A stretch of 64,000 nucleotides of DNA, from assembly GCF_004116335.1 (NCBI RefSeq), contig NZ_PDKN01000002.1:62001-126000 (forward strand). The letters run 5' to 3'. The notes under the pieces are model-generated. The model was given only the letters and a program-made list of their open reading frames with translations, was not told the origin of the DNA and did not search any database. Below, piece after piece: positions 1 through 8,261 of this stretch. The position numbers and the translations under genes were made by a program. The stretch comes from Candidatus Marinarcus aquaticus (GTDB taxonomy: Bacteria; Campylobacterota; Campylobacteria; Campylobacterales; Arcobacteraceae). The first letter of the stretch is position 1; the number at the start of each line of letters is the position of its first letter.

Positions 1-522
1 GGTCTTCTTGCTGCGCAAATGGGTGGTGATGCAATTTTAGCACGGCGTGCAGGATTGATGCACGACATTGGAAAAGCATTGACACATGACATGCCAGGCA
101 GTCATGTCGATTTAGGGGCACAAATCTGTAAACGGTATAATGAACCAGATACCGTGATTAATGCGATTTATGCTCATCATGGACATGAAGAACCAATCAA
201 TGTTGAGAGTGCATCTGTGTGTGCAGCTGATGCATTAAGTGCTGCTCGACCAGGTGCGAGAAGGGAAGTTTTAGAGAGTTTCTTAAAACGAGTAGAAGAG
301 GTTGAAAACATCTCTACGAGTAAAATGGGCGTCATTAATGCCTTTGCTATTAATGCAGGACGAGAGGTTCGTGTGATTGTAAAAGCAGAGTTGGTTAATG
401 ATGATGAGGCGGTATTGCTTGCATCTGAGATTGCAAAAGATATTGAAGAGAAAGTTCAATACCCAGGTGAAATTAAAGTGAATGTGATTCGTGAGTTAAG
501 GGCAGAATCATACGCACGATAA
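1..522 (+). CDS. rny: Ribonuclease Y, C-terminal part (5' end outside window)
   Basis: The reading frame is open from base 1, so the N-terminus (membrane anchor, coiled coil and KH domain in this family) lies outside the window. The visible part is the HD phosphohydrolase domain and the conserved C-terminus. The metal-binding HD pair is at visible residues 21-22 (MHDIGKA), followed by the AHHGHEE segment and a tail of alternating beta/alpha segments typical of RNase Y. The family is a membrane-bound endoribonuclease that starts mRNA decay. A short GC-containing hairpin directly follows the stop codon. Identification is firm; only the gene start is unknown. Confidence 0.93.
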   Translation, partial: GLLAAQMGGDAILARRAGLMHDIGKALTHDMPGSHVDLGAQICKRYNEPDTVINAIYAHHGHEEPINVESASVCAADALSAARPGARREVLESFLKRVEEVENISTSKMGVINAFAINAGREVRVIVKAELVNDDEAVLLASEIAKDIEEKVQYPGEIKVNVIRELRAESYAR

Positions 523-542
523 GAAGAAGCACTCGCTTCTTC
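523..542 (+). terminator. Short hairpin after rny
   Basis: GAAGAAGC (523-530) and GCTTCTTC (535-542) form an 8-bp perfect stem with a 4-base loop immediately after the rny stop codon. There is no strong T-run after it, so it is only a possible terminator or 3'-end stabiliser. Confidence 0.4.
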
Positions 543-581
543 AAACACTTTAGTGCTTAAAAGGTTTCATACCTTTTGCAA

Positions 582-1421
582 CTACAGTAATGCATCTATA
601 CGAAGCAACTCTTCTTGATTGAGTTTAAATTCAAAAATACTCAAATCCTCTTGCATATGTTTTACTGAAGTAGTACCAATGAGTGGAATGATTTGTCGTT
701 GTGTTAAATAACGATAAAAGAGTTGGGCTGGTGTTTTTTGATATTTTCTGGCAATATGAAAAAGAGTTTCACTGCCTAAAATATGAGGATTGGCGGTAAG
801 TGTCCAAAATCCCAAATATAAAATACCTTTTTCATTGCACCAAGCTCTTATTTTTTGATCATAATTGGTATCTTTGTAAAAACGGTTTTGAACAACTGCT
901 GGTTTGACTTTGGCATTTGTATAGAGTTTCTCAATTGTTTGCAGGTCATAACAGTTTGAAATACCCAGTTGTTTGACCTCTTTGTTTTCATACAGACTCT
1001 CCATAGCGCTCCAAACACTCATTAAAGATTTAAATGGAAAAAGAGGCGAGTGTAAGACTAAAGAGTCAATATAATCTGTTTGCAGGTTTTTTTGGCTTAC
1101 TTGAAATGAATGAAGAACTTGTTGAAACAAAGTGTCGTTGGGGTTATAGGGAACAGAGTTTTCGTCTTGACCCTCTTTGGGCGTAAACTTGGTCTCTAAA
1201 AAGAGCTCTTCACGTGTGAGTAAACCACTTTGTATTGCTTGTGCAATACCATCCCCCACACCTTTTTCATTATAGTGTCTGGGTTGACATGCCGTATCAA
1301 TGCCTCGAAATCCCGCTTTTAAAGCGGCTTCAACTAAAGTGGCTGTTTCCTCTTTTTTCCATGCCGTACCATAAAGTAAAGCAGGGATTTGAACGTTTTC
1401 ATTGCTTATAAGATAATTCAT
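582..1421 (-). CDS. Aldo/keto reductase family oxidoreductase
   Basis: A 279-residue single-domain TIM-barrel aldo/keto reductase. The family's catalytic tetrad can be placed at D42, Y50, K78 and H124 (motifs GIDTA, HYNEKG, LETKF and LVLHS). The C-terminal half carries the usual QLGISN and PLIGTT segments that bind NADPH. The family reduces aldehydes and ketones with NADPH; the substrate cannot be read from sequence. It is convergent with rny and stands alone. The ATG at 1421 is the first start with the family N-terminus. Confidence 0.88.
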   Translation of the reverse strand: MNYLISNENVQIPALLYGTAWKKEETATLVEAALKAGFRGIDTACQPRHYNEKGVGDGIAQAIQSGLLTREELFLETKFTPKEGQDENSVPYNPNDTLFQQVLHSFQVSQKNLQTDYIDSLVLHSPLFPFKSLMSVWSAMESLYENKEVKQLGISNCYDLQTIEKLYTNAKVKPAVVQNRFYKDTNYDQKIRAWCNEKGILYLGFWTLTANPHILGSETLFHIARKYQKTPAQLFYRYLTQRQIIPLIGTTSVKHMQEDLSIFEFKLNQEELLRIDALL

Positions 1422-1494
1422 ACTGACTCTTTATATTTTTTATAAAGAGTATAACCACAGCAACTTTAGGTCAATGTTAAATAAAATGTGAAGG

Positions 1495-1983
1495 TTATTG
1501 TTTTAAAAGAGAAATAATGTTAAATCCTGAAGTGTTGTTTTTTTGAGCAAACTCTTCTAAACTATGTTCGTTTGATTCTACTACAAACCCTTTTGCTTCT
1601 AACACTTTTTTAGCTTCACTCTCATCTACTTTTAACACTTTAAAGACGTCTTGAAGAGGTGCTTTCATAATGCTTGTTAAGATAATAGCTTTGCCACTTG
1701 GGGGTTGATTTAGACTTTGAACAATAAATCCACTGGTCACAATAAACATCAAAGCAACACTGGTATAAAATGTTCTTTTATTGAAGTAACTTTTCATGGC
1801 ATTCCAGTTTACCATCACGTGTCCCAATACGATTATTATAAATGCTAAACCTAAAAGCTCATGCAGAAGTTTAACATTGGCATTAAATATATGAAAATAG
1901 AGCATGATTCCTGTTAAACCCATTACAAAAAATCCTACGGTTGTAAGAGATGTTGCCCACTCTCTGAATTGTCGTTTGTTCAC
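1495..1983 (-). CDS. DUF4405-type small membrane protein
   Basis: A 162-residue protein with three hydrophobic helices in the first half (about residues 13-31, 39-60 and 72-90) and a soluble C-terminal tail. Histidines near or inside the helices (H31, H41, H55 region) resemble those of DUF4405 and small cytochrome-b-like proteins that could hold haem, but haem binding is an inference. The soluble tail contains a region rich in acidic and basic residues resembling a small helical domain (ESEAKKVLEAKGF). It has its own strong ribosome site (AAGGAG) before the ATG at 1983. Confidence 0.65.
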   Translation of the reverse strand: MNKRQFREWATSLTTVGFFVMGLTGIMLYFHIFNANVKLLHELLGLAFIIIVLGHVMVNWNAMKSYFNKRTFYTSVALMFIVTSGFIVQSLNQPPSGKAIILTSIMKAPLQDVFKVLKVDESEAKKVLEAKGFVVESNEHSLEEFAQKNNTSGFNIISLLKQ

Positions 1984-2086
1984 TTATTCTCCTTTATGTA
2001 ATGAAAGTATAGCAAGCTTTTCATAACAGCAGTTAAACTTTATATTAATGAAATCTTAATAAACCTAACCCTTATGAAGTTTTGAT

Positions 2087-2092
2087 TATAAT
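2087..2092 (+). promoter_or_regulatory. Candidate -10 element for rsmD
   Basis: TATAAT lies 25 bases before the rsmD ATG in a T-rich, otherwise AT-rich stretch. This matches the weak -35, TATAAT-dominated promoters of Campylobacterota sigma-70 genes. Confidence 0.45.
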
Positions 2093-2116
2093 GTCAAAAA
2101 AACAGATGAAGAGTAT

Positions 2117-2707
2117 ATGAAAAATCAAAAATTACACACACACATCATTGCAGGAAAATATCGAGGGAAAAGGCTGGAATTGCCATCATTGGATGTCACA
2201 CGAAGTTCAAAAGCACGACTCAAAGAGTCATTTTTTAATGTATTGCAATTTGATATTATAGATAAAATTTTCATTGAAGCATTTGGGGGAAGTGGTTCCA
2301 TTGGACTTGAAGCCATCTCAAGAGATGCAAAACGAGCCTATTTTATAGAAAAAGATAAAAACTCATATAATATTTTGGTGAAAAACTGTAAGGCCATTGA
2401 AGCACAAAAGTGTCAAACGTTTTTTGGAGATACTTTTAAAGAGTTGCCTACTATTTTAAACTCATTAAAAAACTCAACGGATGAATTGGTTGTTTATATT
2501 GACCCACCGTTTGATTATCGAGAGGGGATGAGTGATGTTTATGAACATTCATTTAAAATGGTGGAACAAATTGAAAACGACAATATTTTCTTAATCTGTT
2601 TTGAACATGAAAGCAGCATCGAAGTACCACAAACTTTAGGACTATTTGAACAGTACAAATCAAAAAGATTTGGTAAAAGTACTTTGACGTACTATCAACA
2701 AAAGTAG
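2117..2707 (+). CDS. rsmD: 16S rRNA (guanine(966)-N(2))-methyltransferase RsmD
   Basis: A 196-residue class I SAM methyltransferase. The family N-terminus IIAGKYRGKRLELP is followed by TRSSKARLKESFFNVL, the SAM-binding glycine motif EAFGGSGSIGLEA (about residues 54-66) and the catalytic DPPF motif (129-132). RsmD methylates N2 of G966 in 16S rRNA during 30S assembly. The gene is followed after 9 bases by an ABC permease gene, probably in the same transcript although the functions appear unrelated. Confidence 0.92.
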   Translation: MKNQKLHTHIIAGKYRGKRLELPSLDVTRSSKARLKESFFNVLQFDIIDKIFIEAFGGSGSIGLEAISRDAKRAYFIEKDKNSYNILVKNCKAIEAQKCQTFFGDTFKELPTILNSLKNSTDELVVYIDPPFDYREGMSDVYEHSFKMVEQIENDNIFLICFEHESSIEVPQTLGLFEQYKSKRFGKSTLTYYQQK

Positions 2708-2716
2708 AGGAATCGT

Positions 2717-3517
2717 ATGTATAAACTTGCAGCAGCTATTTTAATTGCGCTGATTACAATGGTTTTTTTGATGCCGTTTATATATACTGTTTCTCCTTAT
2801 GAACTCAATCCCAATGCCATTTTGCTGCCTCCAAGCTTTGAATACCCTTTTGGAACAGACAGATTAGGCCGAGACATCTTGGCTCGAATTTTACAAGGGG
2901 GACAAACCTCTTTGATTATTGGTTTTTTAAGTGCGGCCATTTCATCACTACTGGGGCTTTTTATTGGGATTAATGCAGGTTATTTTAAAGGTAAAATTGA
3001 TAAAAGTATTACGATTATCATTGACCTATTTTTGACGTTTCCCACCTTCTTTTTACTGTTGGCATTGGTGTCGTATATTCAAGCATCATCATTGGTGCTG
3101 ATTATAGTTATTTCCATTACAGGCTGGATGGGAATGGCCAGAATGATACGCAGTGAGAGTTTTGCAATTACCAATAAACCGTTTATGAAAGTGTTGACAC
3201 TTTCGCGTATGAGTCCTTTTAAAATCATCTTTAAATATTTTGCACCATTGTTGGCTCCTATTTTTCTCATCTCTTTTACATTTGGAGTAGGGGGTGCTAT
3301 TTTAGCTGAGTCTGGGCTCTCTTTTTTAGGATTGGGGATTAATCCTCCTCAAATGTCGTGGGGGAGTCTTTTAAGCAGTGGAAAAACAGTCATGGATATT
3401 GCATGGTGGGTGAGTTTTTTCCCTGGTTTGTTTATTTTTTTAGTGACGTTTAGTTTGATGCAGATTTCAGACTTTTTACAAAGTAAAGCCAATACTAAAG
3501 AGATACAAAACTCATAA
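2717..3517 (+). CDS. Peptide/nickel-type ABC transporter permease (DppC/OppC family)
   Basis: A 266-residue inner-membrane permease. An N-terminal helix (about residues 3-25) is followed by the family segment PFGTDRLGRDILARILQGG and then five further helices. The ATPase-contact loop of BPD permeases is seen as E-S/A-A-x-x-x-G in the SESFAITNKPFMK region, and the GLSFLGLGINPP motif near the end is diagnostic of DppC/OppC. Partner permease, ATPases and binding protein are not next to it, so either the operon is split or this is an orphan subunit. The substrate is unknown. Confidence 0.88.
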   Translation: MYKLAAAILIALITMVFLMPFIYTVSPYELNPNAILLPPSFEYPFGTDRLGRDILARILQGGQTSLIIGFLSAAISSLLGLFIGINAGYFKGKIDKSITIIIDLFLTFPTFFLLLALVSYIQASSLVLIIVISITGWMGMARMIRSESFAITNKPFMKVLTLSRMSPFKIIFKYFAPLLAPIFLISFTFGVGGAILAESGLSFLGLGINPPQMSWGSLLSSGKTVMDIAWWVSFFPGLFIFLVTFSLMQISDFLQSKANTKEIQNS

Positions 3518-3551
3518 CCTGACAACAAATTTTCTTCAAATTTTCCTTTTT

Positions 3552-3557
3552 TATAAT
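3552..3557 (+). promoter_or_regulatory. Candidate -10 element for the 144-residue protein gene
   Basis: TATAAT follows a T-run 27 bases before the ATG at 3585; AAGGAAAAG just before that ATG is a good ribosome site. Confidence 0.45.
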
Positions 3558-3584
3558 GTCATATCTTAAAATAAAGGAAAAGAT

Positions 3585-4019
3585 ATGACAAATGTAGTTA
3601 TTGCATCAAATGATGAGGTATGCCAAAGTGCAAAGAATTGGTTTGTGAATTCACAAGGGTATTTAGAAGGTTTTGAAAACTTCAGTGAACTGTCTGAAGA
3701 CTCAAAGTTAATTATTATTGGACATGATGAGGAGTTAGGCGATGGAGATGAGTTATTGGCTTTATTGCAAGAACAAGATTTTCCAATGGTCGATTTTGAA
3801 GTGATTTTAATTGTTTGTTCGGCACATTCATTAAAATGCACAAAAGATATTATCACACCTGCTGAAAAAATTGCTAACAGTTTAAGAAGAGTTGTCTGGG
3901 CAGCCACAGATACTGTTTATGGTCAATGGGATCAAGATGGAGCACATTTTAGTGGTACTTATATTGCAGTAGAACCAGACAGTGATATTCTCTCTAAATT
4001 CAGACAAATGACACTTTAA
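3585..4019 (+). CDS. Conserved hypothetical cytoplasmic protein
   Basis: A 144-residue acidic soluble protein that I do not recognise. It has no signal peptide or membrane segment. The pattern is alternating beta strands and helices (TNVVIAS, KLIIIGHDEEL, VILIVCSAHS) with a GHDEE and a CSAH motif, vaguely like a Rossmann or caspase-type fold, which is only an impression. It has its own TATAAT promoter and a strong hairpin after the stop codon, so it is transcribed alone. The convergent neighbour is a response regulator. Confidence 0.6.
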   Translation: MTNVVIASNDEVCQSAKNWFVNSQGYLEGFENFSELSEDSKLIIIGHDEELGDGDELLALLQEQDFPMVDFEVILIVCSAHSLKCTKDIITPAEKIANSLRRVVWAATDTVYGQWDQDGAHFSGTYIAVEPDSDILSKFRQMTL

Positions 4020-4022
4020 TAA

Positions 4023-4050
4023 GTTAAGTATCCTTTTTAGGATACTTAAC
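4023..4050. terminator. Bidirectional terminator hairpin
   Basis: GTTAAGTATCC (4023-4033) and GGATACTTAAC (4040-4050) form an 11-bp perfect stem with a TTTTTA loop between two convergent genes. It probably ends transcription from both sides. Confidence 0.7.
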
Positions 4051-4052
4051 CT

Positions 4053-4733
4053 TCAAAGAATAGTGTAGCCATGCTCTTTACTGTTGTGTATTTTTAATAG
4101 TGGCAGTTTTCTTTTGATTCTAAAAATAGAACCTCTGATTTTATTTAAGCAAAACTCCTCTTCTTCCCATACTTGTGAAAAAAGACTCTCATAAGAGACA
4201 TAATTGTTTTTATTTTTGCAAAGTACTGAAACCAAAATTCGCTCTTTTTTTGTAAGGTTTATCTCTCTGTTTTGATAATAGAGGGTCAGTTTCTCTGTAC
4301 AAAAAGAGAACTCATCGCTCAAAGTGATTTTTTTATCTTCTGGGGTAGGTTGGTTTTCATGTTGATGATTCAAGACAAAATAGATTTGCATGTAGAGTTG
4401 TTCATAAATAAAAGGTTTTGATATATAGCCATAAGCACAGCTTTGTTGTATGAGTTCAAGGGTTTCATAGTCATAAAAACCACTGACAAAAATAGTTGGA
4501 ATATTATATTGATAATGAATAATATTACAACTTTGAATACCATCAATATTCCCTTTTATATTGATATCCATTAAAATCAAATCCACATTATGCTTTTTGA
4601 GTGCCTCCATTGCTTCATCATGACTTTTAACGATATCAACGACTTCAAGATCATACAGTTTTAAGGCTTTTTTCATGCTCAAGGCAATCATTATTTCATC
4701 TTCAACGATCAATAAATGTCTCTTTCTGAACAT
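4053..4733 (-). CDS. OmpR-type response regulator (receiver plus winged helix)
   Basis: The chosen start is the ATG at 4733, preceded by GGAGGG; a longer open frame upstream to 5006 crosses the divergent lysozyme gene and lacks the receiver N-terminus. The 226-residue product has a receiver domain with acidic pair E11/D12, phospho-acceptor D56 (LILMDINIKG) and K106 (ISKPF), then a C-terminal winged helix (about 145-226). It should bind DNA after phosphorylation by an unseen kinase. It is transcribed away from the lysozyme-TAXI-DUF2589 run across a 114-bp gap, so it is a candidate regulator of that run. Confidence 0.85.
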   Translation of the reverse strand: MFRKRHLLIVEDEIMIALSMKKALKLYDLEVVDIVKSHDEAMEALKKHNVDLILMDINIKGNIDGIQSCNIIHYQYNIPTIFVSGFYDYETLELIQQSCAYGYISKPFIYEQLYMQIYFVLNHQHENQPTPEDKKITLSDEFSFCTEKLTLYYQNREINLTKKERILVSVLCKNKNNYVSYESLFSQVWEEEEFCLNKIRGSIFRIKRKLPLLKIHNSKEHGYTIL

Positions 4734-4847
4734 TTTTCCCTCCTTTTGAGGCAATAGTAGTATAAAAAATGATGCGAAAAACAAATTTACTGCAAATTTT
4801 TGCGAAATAAAATAATAAAAGAGTTCATTATATAAAGGAGGTAATAT

Positions 4848-5351
4848 ATGCAATACTCTATTAACAAACAAGGGCTTGAACTGATAAAACATTTTGAAGC
4901 ACTCAAACTTGAAGCATATCAAGACAGTGTGGGGATATGGACAATTGGTTGGGGACATACAAGCAGACAAGATGGCACTGTTTATGAAGGCCAAGTCATC
5001 ACGCAAGAAGAGGCAGAAGTGTTGTTGAAAAAAGACTTAATACATTTTGAAGCACGTGTGAAAGAGTTGGTGAGTGTTCCAATCAATGAGAATCAATTTT
5101 CAGCTTTGGTGTCATTTGCTTTTAATATAGGAATAGGCAATCTGAAAAGTTCGACGTTGTTAAAACATTTAAATCTACAAGATGAATTTAATGCATCCAA
5201 AGAGTTCGTAAAATGGAGCAAAGCAGGAGGAACAAGGTTAAAAGGATTGGTGCGCAGAAGAGTTTCAGAACGCAATCTTTTTTGCTCTTTTACTCGTATT
5301 ATTGTTGAAGAACTTGCAGAGGATTGGAAAGATAACTATCTTAATATATAA
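4848..5351 (+). CDS. GH24 (T4-type) lysozyme, no signal peptide
   Basis: A 167-residue GH24 muramidase. The family catalytic arrangement E-8-D-5-T is present as E17, D26 and T32 in HFEALKLEAYQDSVGIWTIG, followed by the GWGHT motif and the LVRRRVSERNLF segment near the C-terminus. It cleaves peptidoglycan MurNAc-GlcNAc bonds. There is no signal peptide and no holin nearby, so export or use is unclear. A very strong ribosome site (AAAGGAGG) precedes the ATG. No other phage genes surround it, so this is not an obvious prophage. It lies directly before a TAXI-type gene. Confidence 0.88.
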   Translation: MQYSINKQGLELIKHFEALKLEAYQDSVGIWTIGWGHTSRQDGTVYEGQVITQEEAEVLLKKDLIHFEARVKELVSVPINENQFSALVSFAFNIGIGNLKSSTLLKHLNLQDEFNASKEFVKWSKAGGTRLKGLVRRRVSERNLFCSFTRIIVEELAEDWKDNYLNI

Positions 5352-5360
5352 AGAGTGAAC

Positions 5361-6671
5361 ATGCAGTATTGTAGAGTCTTAATTGTGGTTATATTAACAG
5401 TGCTCATCGCATTGGTTTTTGTCTATAAGTTTTTTATCAATGTGATACCCAACAATCTTAAAATTGCAACAGGACGAGAATCAGGCGGATATTACTATTA
5501 TGCAAAAAAATATCAAAAAAGTTTAGAAAAAGAGGGAATACAATTAGAGATCATACAAACAGCAGGTTCTTTAGAAGCATTGGAGTTATTAAACAAAGGG
5601 GAAGTGGATATTGCCTTTGTACAAGGAGGAACCGCAAAAAATTCTCAAACAAATAATTTACTTTCTATGGCGAGTCTTTTTTATGAACCTTTGTGGGTTT
5701 TTTATAATGATGATTTGAGTGTCAAGTACTTAACCGATTTAAAAAATAAAAAAGTCTCTATTGGTGAAAAAGGGAGCGGAACGCGAGAACTTTTTCAAAT
5801 ATTGTTTGAGCAAAATGGCATTGAATCGAACCAATTGCTTGCTTTACATGATCAAGATGCTGTTAAAAAATTGCAAAAAAAAGAGATAGATGCACTTTGT
5901 TTGGTCATATCTCCTGAAGCTCCTGTCATAAAAGAGTTGCTCAGTACCAACGGCATTAAATTGATGAATTTTAATCGAAAGCTTGCTTATCGAGATAGAT
6001 TTGATTATATCAACAGTGTTAACTTAAGTGAAGGGGTGATTGATTTGGCAAGAAACATTCCAAATCATGATATTAAACTCTTAGTAACAACTGCTTCACT
6101 GGTTGTGAAAAAAGATTTTAACCATAACTTGCAACGCTTGATTATTAAAAATATTAAAGATATTCACCGTCATGGAGGGATCTTTGAGCCTGAAAACTTT
6201 TTTCCCTCCATTCAATTTGTAGAGATCCCCATCAGTGAACACACCAAAGCCTATTTAAAAAAAGGAGAAACATGGGCAGAAAAATATCTTCCATTTTGGT
6301 TTTCCTCTTTGATTGAAGCCTTATTGGTTGTCATTGTGCCTTTGATTCCTATTTTGATTATTTTTATAAAAGTGGTTTTGCCCTCATATTCACTCTATTT
6401 TAAATATAAGATTTATACATGGGAGAATCAAATCTATTTGTTGGATCGCAAAATCAACAATGAAAAAGAGAATAAAAAAGAGTATATCTTAGAGGAGATT
6501 GAACTTTTAAAACGTATTATTAAACACAGCTGTGTCATTTATTTTTTTTATACACATCAATATTATGATTTGCTTTTAAAACTTGATGGTTTACGAGATA
6601 CATTATTAAGTAAAAAAATGGTTCATAACCATTTTGTAGAGTATCAACATGAGTTGTATGGCTTATCTTAA
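5361..6671 (+). CDS. TAXI family (TRAP-type) solute-binding protein with membrane anchors
   Basis: Start taken as ATG 5361 (AAAGAG six bases upstream); GTG at 5355 is an in-frame alternative. The product is about 436 residues. It has an N-terminal membrane segment (about 6-27), an NMT1/TAXI periplasmic binding domain (KIATGRESGGYYYYA, AGSLEALELLNKGEVDIAFVQ, KVSIGEKGSGTRELF), a second membrane helix around residues 312-338 and a charged cytoplasmic tail of about 95 residues. No TRAP permease lies nearby. The two-anchor layout suggests a sensor or tethered binding protein rather than a free transporter subunit. Confidence 0.82.
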   Translation: MQYCRVLIVVILTVLIALVFVYKFFINVIPNNLKIATGRESGGYYYYAKKYQKSLEKEGIQLEIIQTAGSLEALELLNKGEVDIAFVQGGTAKNSQTNNLLSMASLFYEPLWVFYNDDLSVKYLTDLKNKKVSIGEKGSGTRELFQILFEQNGIESNQLLALHDQDAVKKLQKKEIDALCLVISPEAPVIKELLSTNGIKLMNFNRKLAYRDRFDYINSVNLSEGVIDLARNIPNHDIKLLVTTASLVVKKDFNHNLQRLIIKNIKDIHRHGGIFEPENFFPSIQFVEIPISEHTKAYLKKGETWAEKYLPFWFSSLIEALLVVIVPLIPILIIFIKVVLPSYSLYFKYKIYTWENQIYLLDRKINNEKENKKEYILEEIELLKRIIKHSCVIYFFYTHQYYDLLLKLDGLRDTLLSKKMVHNHFVEYQHELYGLS

Positions 6672-6732
6672 ACTATAAATAACAAATTTAACTCAAATTT
6701 TCATATGACACAATGTGTTTGCTTATTCAATG

Positions 6733-6746
6733 AAATGTCGACATTT
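6733..6746. promoter_or_regulatory. Perfect palindrome upstream of the DUF2589 operon
   Basis: AAATGTCGACATTT is a 14-bp perfect palindrome 31 bases before the first DUF2589 start. It could be an operator for a dimeric regulator. The evidence is symmetry and position only. Confidence 0.3.
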
Positions 6747-6777
6747 TGTCTAAGTAATTTAATACAAAGGATGTAAG

Positions 6778-7371
6778 ATGGCATTAGGTGAAGAATTCAA
6801 AGGCTTACCAATGGAGTCCTTAATTGGAGCTCCTTTAACAGCTGCATGCGACTCTAACTTAAAGTTAGCACGAACGACGGCTGAGTTTATTGATTCAGTG
6901 GGTTTCATCACAGAAAAAGATGGTACTAAAACGGTAAGAACAGCACAATTTGCTTACAACGTTATGACCGATAAAGGAGTCGAGAAAAAAGTCGATATCG
7001 ATGTTCCTTTACTCGCAGTTGTACAAATTCCAAGTTTAAAAGTGGACATGGTGGATATCACGTTTGATATGGAGATTAAAACTTCTGAACAATCAAAAGA
7101 ATCCAGCAGCAAAGAAGGAAGTTTTCAAGCTGAATTATCTGCAGGTTGGGGACCCGTGAGCATTAAAGCTTCTGTCTCAGGTTCAGTCTCTTCTCATAAA
7201 GAAAACACCCGAAGTACTGATAAATCTGCAAAATATCATGTCCAAGTCAAAGCTGTAGATCATGGTATGCCAGAAGGGCTTGCGCGTGTGCTTGATATCA
7301 TGAACAAAGCGATTGTTCCCAAAGGATTACCCGAAAACAAAGAGAGTAAAAAACAAGAAAAAGCGGCATAA
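6778..7371 (+). CDS. DUF2589 protein 1
   Basis: A 197-residue protein matching the uncharacterised DUF2589 family, with the family-like N-terminus GLPMESLIGAPLTAACDSNLKLARTT. A central segment of strictly alternating hydrophobic residues (VDIDVPLLAVVQIPSLKVDM, VDITFDMEI) suggests a beta-sandwich. A serine- and charge-rich insert follows, then GMPEGLARVLDIMNKAIVP, which recurs in modified form in the second DUF2589 protein (VPETFARINDHIV). There is no signal peptide. The biochemical role of the family is unknown to me. GGATG upstream serves as the ribosome site. An internal terminator follows, so this gene is probably made in excess of the next ones. Confidence 0.8.
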   Translation: MALGEEFKGLPMESLIGAPLTAACDSNLKLARTTAEFIDSVGFITEKDGTKTVRTAQFAYNVMTDKGVEKKVDIDVPLLAVVQIPSLKVDMVDITFDMEIKTSEQSKESSSKEGSFQAELSAGWGPVSIKASVSGSVSSHKENTRSTDKSAKYHVQVKAVDHGMPEGLARVLDIMNKAIVPKGLPENKESKKQEKAA

Positions 7372-7395
7372 GATAAATGCAAAGCAAAAAACAGA

Positions 7396-7418
7396 GGGTA
7401 CAGTGATGTACCCTTTTT
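7396..7418 (+). terminator. Intra-operon terminator or attenuator
   Basis: GGGTAC (7396-7401), a 6-base loop and GTACCC (7408-7413) followed by TTTTT form a compact intrinsic terminator between the first DUF2589 gene and the 84-residue gene. Partial read-through would give unequal expression of the operon. Confidence 0.7.
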
Positions 7419-7430
7419 AAAGGAGTCAGT

Positions 7431-7685
7431 GTGGATACACCATTTGCTCTTTCAGATGTAAAGTGTATAAAACGTATAACAGTTGGTAATATCGATCCAA
7501 ATAGTCCAATGACCGATGAAAAAAAAGAGGAACAAATTAAAAAGTTAAATGATTATTTGAATGGGTATCCCAAAGGTAAACTTATAGGAAAAGATGTGAG
7601 TTTTGGCATTTTTCAAGTGGGCGAACACCAATTGACTATGCAATCAACAACGTATCATATTGGTTTTCCAAGAGAAGTACAATAA
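7431..7685 (+). CDS. Small hypothetical protein between two DUF2589 genes
   Basis: An 84-residue protein starting at GTG 7431 with AGGAG five bases upstream. It has a predicted beta-rich fold and a charged helix (DEKKEEQIKKLNDYLNGYPKG), then GKDVSFGIFQVGEHQLTMQSTTYHIGF. No signal peptide or membrane segment is seen and I do not recognise the family. Its position between two DUF2589 genes, 10 bases before the second, argues that the three products act together. Confidence 0.65.
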   Translation: MDTPFALSDVKCIKRITVGNIDPNSPMTDEKKEEQIKKLNDYLNGYPKGKLIGKDVSFGIFQVGEHQLTMQSTTYHIGFPREVQ

Positions 7686-7695
7686 AAGGATTATC

Positions 7696-8247
7696 ATGGC
7701 TATTTTTTTAGATAATGTGCTCAAAGCAATTCATAATTCAGTCATTGAAGCTCAAAAAATTTCAGAACAGCAACACATGCGTGCCTTGGGACGTTATTTT
7801 TATTTGAATAAAAATAAAGAGAGCATGGAACAAGAGGGAATCAGCATTGAGGATTTAGGTATGCCTAAAAATGTGGATGTTAAACTCCCTTTTTTAACCG
7901 AAAACCAAATTGTTTATCATGATGTTGCCATCCCTTTAATCGCTTTGAACCCTCCAAGTTCGATCAAAATTAAGAATATGAAAGTCAGCTTTGAAGCCAA
8001 AATCACAGGTGTGGATGAGAGTCAAAAAAAAGAGAAGGGTTTTTTTCGTTATTTTCAAACAAAAGATGGGCAACAACAAATTGAAAAACCAAGCGATAAC
8101 TCTCCCAAAGGGCCAATTCAGCTTGATTTAACAGGAAGCAATAAAAATGCAGGAATGGCAAAAATCGAAATTGAGTTTGAGAATTCAGACGTACCCGAAA
8201 CCTTTGCCCGAATCAACGATCATATCGTTAAAAGTTTTCCATTTTAA
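7696..8247 (+). CDS. DUF2589 protein 2
   Basis: Start chosen at ATG 7696 (AAAGGA upstream); an in-frame ATG at 7660 overlaps the previous gene and gives no conserved sequence. The 183-residue product has the DUF2589 pattern: an N-terminal helix (FLDNVLKAIHNSVIEAQKIS), the beta segment VDVKLPFLTENQIVYHDVAI PLIAL followed by PPSSIKIKNMKVSFEAKI, and a C-terminal VPETFARINDHIVKSFPF. It is a diverged paralogue of the protein encoded at 6778-7371, so the two may form a heteromer. The function is unknown. Confidence 0.72.
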   Translation: MAIFLDNVLKAIHNSVIEAQKISEQQHMRALGRYFYLNKNKESMEQEGISIEDLGMPKNVDVKLPFLTENQIVYHDVAIPLIALNPPSSIKIKNMKVSFEAKITGVDESQKKEKGFFRYFQTKDGQQQIEKPSDNSPKGPIQLDLTGSNKNAGMAKIEIEFENSDVPETFARINDHIVKSFPF

Positions 8248-8261
8248 ATAAAGGAGTTAGT

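Noticed and set aside
4848-5351. Lysozyme as evidence of a prophage
   Set aside because: No holin, structural, integrase or replication genes of phage type nearby.
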